64,000 bases of DNA, taken from the NCBI GenBank assembly GCA_028386065.3, contig JAKUCV010001437.1:1-64000 (forward strand), in the 5' to 3' direction. Positions within the stretch are counted from its first letter, which is position 1, and every line of letters starts with the position of its first letter. The notes beneath the pieces are model-generated. The model did not search any database. It was given only the letters and a program-made list of their open reading frames with translations, and was not told the origin of the DNA. The position numbers were made by a program, and so were the translations under genes. Source of the DNA: Turnera subulata. Lineage: Eukaryota > Streptophyta > Magnoliopsida > Malpighiales > Passifloraceae. Of the stretch, positions 56,253 through 64,000 are shown one piece after another.

Positions 56253-59200
56253 ATTTTATTTACTTAGTGCTTTAGGATATTTTAATTTTTTTATTAAGGG
56301 GTATATATATAAGGGTTGCTTTCTTATGTAATTTATATAGTTTTTTTATATAATTTCTTTATGATCACTTATCCTTTCAATTCTAAAAAGTAACTCCCCT
56401 TTTATCATAATAATCTCTTAGGAGGATAGTGTTTTATGATCATAATATATAAGCTAAGCTCTATTATTCATCTGCGTATTTTGACGCCATTGCATTTTTA
56501 ATATATAGAGCAAATTTTACTAAAATAAATAAGTGCTATTGTTCAATACTATTCTACCTTTAATTAAAAATCAAGATTTCTTGATTACATCTTCTAGTAG
56601 ATATCATTCAGTGATAACAATGTTAAGTATCAGCAAGGTCATAATATATGTATATCTTTTATTCATATGTATTGTAATGGTATATTAGTATTTTAAGAAT
56701 ATTTTTGCCGTTAAAAATATTTAAATAATACTTATGTACATCGCAAATAAAGTATTTATTTTAATAGCTGTTGGCCTAAATGATAAAGATATAAACGTAT
56801 TAGTAATGTCACTTAAAACTTTGAATTTGATCCATATTTTATATATGAAAAATATAATTTCAGGAAGATTGTCCATTGGATACATGATTCTGATTTTTTT
56901 TAAATTAGTAGATGAAGGTAGACTCATTCTGAGACCTCATCTCTTTTACTTTTTATAAGAGTACCAATAACTACAAAGTTAGATTGTGAATTGATTAAGT
57001 ATCTGATCTTATGAACATGCTCGAGTGCAATAAGGGAGAAAAATGTAGAATAAATATATATGTACCCATCATGGTGATCATCCTATAGCCCCTATAAACT
57101 AAGGGCAGGCTTGCTAACTTGGGATATTCACGGAAGCACTAGAATAGTTGATAACAGTGCGATCCGTACCTAAAGAGTAAACTAATAAAGAGACATTTTC
57201 TTTGTCGAAAATAATAATAAAGAGACCTTAAAACTATAGACTATACGCCATACCATATTAATAATAAGTTGGCCAGACCTAGCGTTATAACACGACAACA
57301 CGATACAAACTATATGTTAGAAATTTTCAACCCCTTTAGTTAGATCGGTTGATCCGATACGAAATAAAAATTAAAATATCAAAGTTAACCGTCAATTAAT
57401 AAGTGCTTATATATGACTCGATTATATTTAAGAATTATTTATTTTACTGACTTAAAGATGATTATTTAATATTTAATGTTAAAGTTATATAAATATTTTG
57501 TTAGATGCTTAAAATTATTTTTACATTATAATTCTATAATTTATAATTTTATTTCTTATATGAGAAAATTAAATTATATACCTATTTATTTAAAAATACA
57601 ATTGAGTGGTGCTTGACTTGTAAAGTGGTTGGATTAATAGATCCGTAAGTCAAATGGAAACGGACATGAGACAACATAACACAACACAACTATTCAGATG
57701 AGGAATCAAAATCCATTTACATATTCAACTTGATACAAATCCGACTAATCAACACGAATTGTCAAGTAACCAGCACTCATTTAGGAGAAAGAAATAAAAA
57801 GCAAATAGAGACCGAGAAAAAAATTTCTATCCAGCCATTTCGTGAACTCTCTGGTTTCTTATCAACCTAATCTTTATTAACTTGTTTTCATTGGGAGACT
57901 CACTCACCATATCCAGGTGCGCGACGCAGGTCGACCGGATTAGTCGGGGCAAAGCTTCGAATACAAGATGAGAAACAAAAAAAATTAACTTGTTTCCGAC
58001 TCGGTATAGATAATAATATAATATCGCCGCTCAAACACCAACTAAGATTTCCACTTTGCGATCATGGGTGTCAAAAAATCATTTTCAGAACTTTTAAAAG
58101 GTGGCTGGGGAAAGAGACAATTGAAGGGGGTGGATGTTAATCAATTTGTGTTTTAATTAAGAGCTAAAAACAATTCAATCATGTCACTTAAAAATAAGAG
58201 GGGGATAGGTTCATTGTTTCTTATTCTAGTAAGAACCTCCAGTGGTATAATGACAGCATAAAAAAATATGTTTTGAGTAGCTCTCATTATTTGACACTCT
58301 TCCAAGAAAGATTATCTTATATGCTGACAAAAACCAAAGTCTAAAGCATACTTACACATAGACTTCTACTATAGTTAGCTAGCTTGTCTAAATTCTCGTT
58401 AGCCTCACTCAACAAACCCCCTTCACCCTAATCATTTCACGCTGAATATAATTGCCCCCACTTTAATTTAAGATTTTGCATCAATATCTATTTATAATTT
58501 GTAGGTAAGAAACGCCATAGCTAGCTAGGGATGGCAAAAAAAATCTGGAGATTTCGCATTTGCTCTAGGACCTTGTACGACCATCTCTCTTTTGGTTGAC
58601 TTTGCTTGAACCCTGCCCTTTGACAATTTTGTACCACATTTTTCCACCACAAGAAAGACTTATATGCATGTATCATCTTTCAAAAGGATGATAATAAGTA
58701 CATAAATAATTTGACTAGTGGGCTTATGTCTTGTCCACCAAATTGGTCATCTCCCCCTGGTGGGGTTGACATGGATCTTGACTCTCTTTGATGAAACATT
58801 CTTTTGGTCATTATTCAGCTCCCACCCATCACGAACTTTGTTTATAATCCTAAAATATTTGAGGACATGGGTTGAATTTGAATATTGGCTGCTTCTTGTC
58901 CTCTTATGGCCTTCCTTGAAGAAACAATTCTATTAATTCTTGTCCTCTCTGGCCCGTGGGTTGCACACTTTCTCTACCAATAATTTCTTTTTTCTAATGT
59001 ACATACATAAAATAATTCTTCTTCTTTCATTTCTTTTTTGAAAAAAAAAACATAAAGGTTCATGATTAAGAAAAGAAGCATCACCAAGAATTCTAGTACA
59101 AACTGTTGTCTGATTAATGAACACGTATGGCACAGTGCAGTGCAGGTGCTTGGGGTGGGAAACTAGCTAATAAGACCTTTTTTATTTATATTCTTTCAGC

Positions 59201-60415
59201 TTTGTTAAAGACTTGATATGTAAATCTATCTGTTTACGAGTATAAAACTATTTCAATACATTATCCAACACTTTTAAGCCTTTGAGTTGAGTTTTTTATT
59301 GACATCCATAAGGCAGATGGGATTATTTTTAACTATATATATATTGTATGTACCACCTTGCTTCTTATTAGATTAGATTTTTATTTAAAGCGATTTGGTT
59401 TCTAGTTTTGTGCAAGTTTTTCGAATCTATAGATTAAATGATAAATGAGAGCTGAATCTTGCAAATCCAATTATTAAGTGCGCTCTTCTTCAAATAATTA
59501 CCCATTTCAAGAGAGAAACTCAGGTTGAGGGGAGATTTCATACACAGTCCAGCCGAGGCATTCTTTACATAATAGTTTAGCCCCTAATTTCTTTCCAACC
59601 ATTTATTTGGCTGTTTGAACTTATATGTTTTATGTTGTGGTCAAGGTAATAATAATTAGCCTGGTCTATACGAGAAAATCAGGTTTTATAATACAAAAAT
59701 GTGAAAAAAATTTAAGACATGGTTCTAAGTCTCACTAGAAGGAGCATCTGGTTGTAAGAAACAGATTTGATTAGGAATCATAACATTTTTAGAGCTAGTA
59801 ATCATAATATATAATATTGGTGATGAAGGATATAGTTTCTTAGTTTGCAGTGATATATAGCGGGGCACGTGGCTCACCTCTGGGCCAACAAGTACGCAGC
59901 ATGAAGTCATTTTTGCATCACCCACACCTACTATTTTTTTTTGTTTTAGAATATATATACAATATTTCTTTTTTTTTGTGCGTGTGAGGATATTATGATA
60001 TTGGACTATATATGAAGAAACCGTAGGAAAACAGCGACTTCAGGGCGGTGGTGCAGAGGGAGTTAAAGGTCTAATGATGGCATATGAAGATGAGAAATGA
60101 ATGGTCCTACTCCCTCCCTTCCATTTGGCCCTCCCATATATTTTCCTTTCTTCCTGCCATAATTGATGTTCAAGGCCAACATCAACTTTCTGTTTCCATA
60201 GTAGCTTTTAAAAGAAAGAAAAACCGTGTAAAAAGCCCGATTCTGGTTCACTGACAATGGACCACATTAAAGTCCTTTAATTCTTAACTCATTATATTAT
60301 ACATATATATACGAGATTGTATTCTCAAAAAAAAACATTCAATACTAAAGAAAAGGAAAATTTGTACAGCAGATGTATGTAATGTAATTATAAGACATGT
60401 TGCAAACATATGGCA
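56253..60415. other. Gene-free AT-rich stretch
   Basis: Over 4 kb without a recognisable gene. At 57910-57970 a GC-richer piece (GTGCGCGACGCAGGTCGACC, then GATTAGTCGGGGCAAAG) resembles a shared plant retroposon fragment, but its borders are unclear. Confidence 0.4.
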
Positions 60416-60702
60416 ACACTCAAATCGTGAAGAACGCTTTCTTACTTCCCCGACAACCCGTGGCTTTTTGGGCCACACTCAAATCTTCTAAGTCCTTGCA
60501 GATTAGCTCCACGGAAGACCGGTATCAGTATTTACTTCGGTTTGTTAGATTGTTTAGTCTCTCCTATATGTTCACTGTGTTATGTTCTTCTTATTTGAGT
60601 ATTTGTAATTTTCTTGGAGTCCTAGAGTTACCAACTCTAGCATCTATCCAAGTGTATTTTATGTTATAATTAATGATATTTAACTTTCGACAAAAAAAAA
60701 AA
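60416..60702 (+). mobile_element. Retroposon with poly(A) tail (5'-truncated LINE or SINE)
   Basis: About 287 bp ending in ACTTTCGAC plus poly(A). It is flanked by AAACATATGGCA at 60404-60415 and 60703-60714. The start varies by a few bases. Target-primed reverse transcription is the likely origin. The body has no recognisable protein. Confidence 0.7.
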
Positions 60703-60714
60703 AAAACATATGGC

Positions 60715-61573
60715 ATACTCCTTCATTGGCGTCAAATATGTTGTAAGAGCATGAAAGTCAAATGATTGATCGATTAAGAAGTAAATATCTAGTGAACACA
60801 AATCACAAATGCTTTACTCTCATTATTAATCATGTCTTTATTAATCTTGTAAAGTTTATTTATGTGACAATTTTATCTACTTTGCACCTTCTTTATATTA
60901 TTTATATCTTCCTGCTAAAACTCTGCAACTAGTGACCCGGAGGTATGCTTGGGCTTATCCTTTGGACTTTGTTTGATGAAGAAGATAGCTGCTCACAAAA
61001 AAGAATGAAGAATCTACTACATGGGATGGTGATTTCAACTCCCTTTTTTTTTTTTTTTTAATGTGGCCTGTTTATATTAATGGTTGTTGGTTGACATAAG
61101 TTGTAAGAAGCTTTTTTATTGTAAACTAGAGTTAGATACTTGGGCTTTAATATATTGTGGGAAGGGCTGTCCTCACAATGGGCCTTGATTTTGAATTAGT
61201 CAACTCCACAAATTGATAGCCGTTCAGTCTAGCTATATAGGTTGATGCATTAGTTCCTAAAATTTGCAGCAGAAATGTATAAGATGCACAATATACTTTC
61301 AAGTACTCAAAGCCCAAGTAAGGCCGAAAGCAAAAGGCCCAAGTCTGACCTTAGAAAAAATACAAGCTAAAGTCAGAGAAATAAGTTAACCCCACATGGA
61401 TTTTTGAAAGCACTAGCTCATAAAACTTGAAGTACAAATATCTAAAGCCCAAATGGCTGCTGGGCTCTCTTGTATTCTAGACTGCCATTTTATTAATTTT
61501 ACGTGGACCTTTTCTTCCCTTTGCCATTTGTAACAAAACAAACGACACCGAAAAAGCAACAACCTCCTCCTTC
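60715..61573. other. Upstream region of the WDR25 gene
   Basis: No gene. The promoter and 5' UTR of the WDR25-type gene should lie near 61400-61573; no clear TATA box. Confidence 0.4.
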
Positions 61574-64000
61574 ATGGACCTTCTCTGCACCGCCTACTCC
61601 AACTCCGACGACGACGAGGACCCCGAACCCGAACCCGAACCCGAACCCGAACCTGCACCCGATCCGGGGCGCTGTACCTTTTCCCTCCCTCCTCCAAAAC
61701 TACCCAAACGCGATATCCCTCCAGCCTCCTTCCCAAGAGAAGCTCCCATTCCCGGCCGATACATATCCAAGCGAGAGCGAGCTCTCTCCGGTCAATCCAC
61801 CCAAGTCACCGTTGAAACACCGAACCCTCCCGTTATTAACAACTCCCCTGGTAAAACAAGTTAACACCTTCTCTTTGTTTACTTTGAAAAGTAGCACTCT
61901 TTTAACTTGTCTTATTTTTTTTTTTCTTTACAGTTATAGGGAGCGTTAGCGAATCAGATATACCCGTTGATATTTTGAAATCACTGAAAAATGGGAAGAA
62001 GCAATCACCTCAAAGCCTATCTGTGGCTCTTCCCGGCCACACCAAGGCGGTTAATTCAATCAACTGGTCACCAATTCACAGTATGCTCTCTTTTTTTTTT
62101 TTTTTGTCTTTCTCTCTCTTTTTAAAATTTGTTTTGATGTTTCTCTTTTCTTGCTATCGTTGGCTTTATATGATCTGTTCATCTATAGTTTGTGTACAGC
62201 TCACCTCCTTGCTTCTGCCGGGATGGACCATACCGTCTGTGTATGGAATGTGTGGAGTAAGAGTCGAGGTGAGAAGAAGCTAGCACGTGCTTTTAAGTTC
62301 CATAATGCGGCTGTTAAAGACGTGAAATGGTCACCGCGAGGAGGGTCCCTGGTTTCTTGTGGGTATGATTGCTGCTCGCGGTTGGTTGATGTGGAGAAGG
62401 GGCAGGAGATTCGGAGGTTCGAGGAGGACCAGGTTGTCGGGGCTATCAAGTTCCACCCGCACAATCATAATATGTTCCTCTCCGGGGGATCCAAGGGGAG
62501 GATTAGGCTGTGGGATGTTAGAGTTGGGAAGGTGGTCCATGACTACATCAGGAACCTCGGCCAAGTACTTGATGTTGAGTTTAGTACCAACGGGAAGCAG
62601 TTTGTGTCGTCCAGTGATGTGTCCGGAGGCAATGTCAGTGAGAATTCTATTGTTGTTTGGGATGTCTCGAGACAGATCCCACTGTCCAACCAGGTATGAC
62701 ACTTCTCTGTCATCTTTTCCTCCTGTGTCAATTGCTGTGTTTGTGGTGTGATGTCAGTAGATGCTGATTTGGGGATTTGTTGTAGTTACTGAGTGTTGCT
62801 TTTTTTTGGTTGTTATAGCAACTGCATATTTGTTTACAACTTAAATAGAAGCATATGTGTTCATGAGATAGACATAGCTAAAATGAAAATTCCAGCAGTA
62901 ATTGGCAGCAATTTGAAAAAATTATTAATTCAGAATGACAAATCCGATTGATTTCCTCCCCATATATGTTTTTAGGGGATGAAAAACAACCGTTATTGTT
63001 TTGGTGCTGCAGCTAGATGTGTTCTTCCTTTCACTCCTTGCTCAGTGTCTATTGTTTAGCTGGACGGCATCCTTGGACTCGTCACATCTTGGCTTTTGTT
63101 ATTTTGAGGTTGCTAGAAGTCTTATTTCTAGGAAGCTGTTATTACTTTTTTGCTTTTACTGTTTTCTCCCTCTTAATCTGTGTTTGGTTAATCCACTAAA
63201 TTCATTCTTAGCTGCCTCCAAAAAGGACGAAGCTATACCCCCAAATGTGTAGCTCATTTCTTCAAGAATTCATAAAAGTTGATTTGGTGCATTCCACTAA
63301 TTTCATATGCAATCATAAGCTAGGTATTGCGTTCTCTATTTGCTTCATGCAAGCCTTCTTTTTTGGACTCTCAAATATAGTTCCCAAGACCATTCTTTTT
63401 TGTATGAGCTCATCTGATTTCAGCCTGATTTGGACCTGGAACTTCCCCTGATCCTAACCTGAATTTCATTTTTAAATTACCAAGTTTACAAAGCCAACCC
63501 TTTGCTAATCCATATTGGAGTTTTGAAATTGCCATATCAGATTATGAAATATATGCTTTCATATATGATCAATTCATGCCGAGGTTTCCAGTGTGAAACT
63601 TTACTTTATTAAATTTTGATATGTACGCTTAAAAAGTCATTTGTCTTACCGATTGTCTTTCCTGATTAGCATTCGTGTAGTCAACTTTTATTTCTTCTCG
63701 TTGTGTCACTGTTCTTCCATAATCAGTCTCCACTTTGCCTTTGTTCTATTACGACTTATGTGTCTTGGCAAATTATACAGGACAAGGATATAGCAGACGG
63801 TGCACTTGGCTGCTCCCATGATGATAATGATAGCAAAATTTAGAATGTTGTTGTTTTTGTGAAATGGGGTAGTGTTCTTCTATCAGCATTATAGAGCGTT
63901 TTCCTATATGATTGGAGCATCTTTAGTTTGGATTGGGATTTGTTTGGTAATTCATTTTAAAAAATGGCTCTTTTTGATTTCCTTTGCCTCAGTGACATCT
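61574..64000 (+). CDS. WDR25: WDR25-type WD40 repeat protein, 5' part, cut by the window edge
   Basis: Exons 61574-61850, 61934-62080 and 62200-62693 join in frame (306 codons) with GT-AG introns; intron 3 runs from 62694 to beyond 64000. The start MDLLCTAYSNSDDDED is followed by a (Glu-Pro)n run encoded by CCCGAA repeats. A conserved PGRYISKRERAL leads to the WD40 region. WD repeats visible: LPGHTKAVNSINWSP...VCVWN (about residues 123-157), FHNAAVKDVKWSP, KFHPHNHNMFLSGG...IRLWDV and VLDVEFSTNGKQFVSSSD...VVWDV. WDR25 homologues are conserved across eukaryotes, close to the splicing factor CDC40/PRP17, but their precise role is poorly defined. The remaining repeats must lie to the right. Confidence 0.9.

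Noticed and set aside
57890..57980. Possible tRNA or SINE head (GCGCGACGCAGGTCGACC region)
   Set aside because: No cloverleaf, poly(A) or flanking repeat could be found; left as an unassigned fragment.

Overview
This window is a stretch of nuclear chromosome from a flowering plant, most likely a eudicot. It is AT-rich, its genes have introns with GT-AG borders, and its space is filled by plant LTR retrotransposons, Mutator-like elements (MULEs), Stowaway MITEs and a plant L1-type LINE. No species can be named from the sequence alone. Only two ordinary host genes are convincing. One is a complete seven-exon bHLH transcription factor of the bHLH112/bHLH123 type on the minus strand (3937-6304). 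The other is the 5' half of a WDR25-type WD40 protein gene on the plus strand, which runs off the right edge (from 61574).

Layout. 1-6.6 kb: a MITE, a dispersed repeat, a TA microsatellite and the bHLH gene with its TATA box. 7.6-11.4 kb: a Ty1/copia element with two 588-bp LTRs, target duplication GGGAG and a decayed interior; it splits an older gene-like sequence. 11.8-14.3 kb: the 5' part of an L1-type LINE (ORF1 and the start of the endonuclease), abutting a broken LSG1 GTPase gene fragment. 15.7-17.9 kb: an inverted relative of the copia element, interrupted by a 1005-bp solo LTR. 18.56-29.97 kb: a SIRE/Maximus-like copia element in a tandem LTR-interior-LTR-interior-LTR arrangement bounded by one target duplication, TATTG. 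30.4-32.8 kb: a small hAT-like element containing a 38-nt G run, then another decayed copia copy.

34.07-35.96 kb: a Pack-MULE with 307-bp terminal inverted repeats, carrying a class III peroxidase fragment next to a HIRAN/SNF2 (SMARCA3-like) helicase fragment. 39-42.4 kb: Stowaway MITEs, one nested in another and also hit by a SINE-like retroposon. 42.38-50.75 kb: a second long-TIR MULE. It was entered by a solo LTR of about 3.07 kb, which was itself entered by an opposite-strand insert made of two subfamilies of the same LTR. These LTRs carry arrays of small stem-loops whose arms covary, the most unusual signal in the window. 53.9-56.25 kb: a small gypsy-type element with gag only. 60.4-60.7 kb: a retroposon with a poly(A) tail.

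The genes do not form a pathway. The story is one of nested transposition, capture of host gene fragments and decay between two single-copy-type genes. Calls rest on reading motifs, splice borders, repeats and target-site duplications by eye. No alignment or folding program was run.
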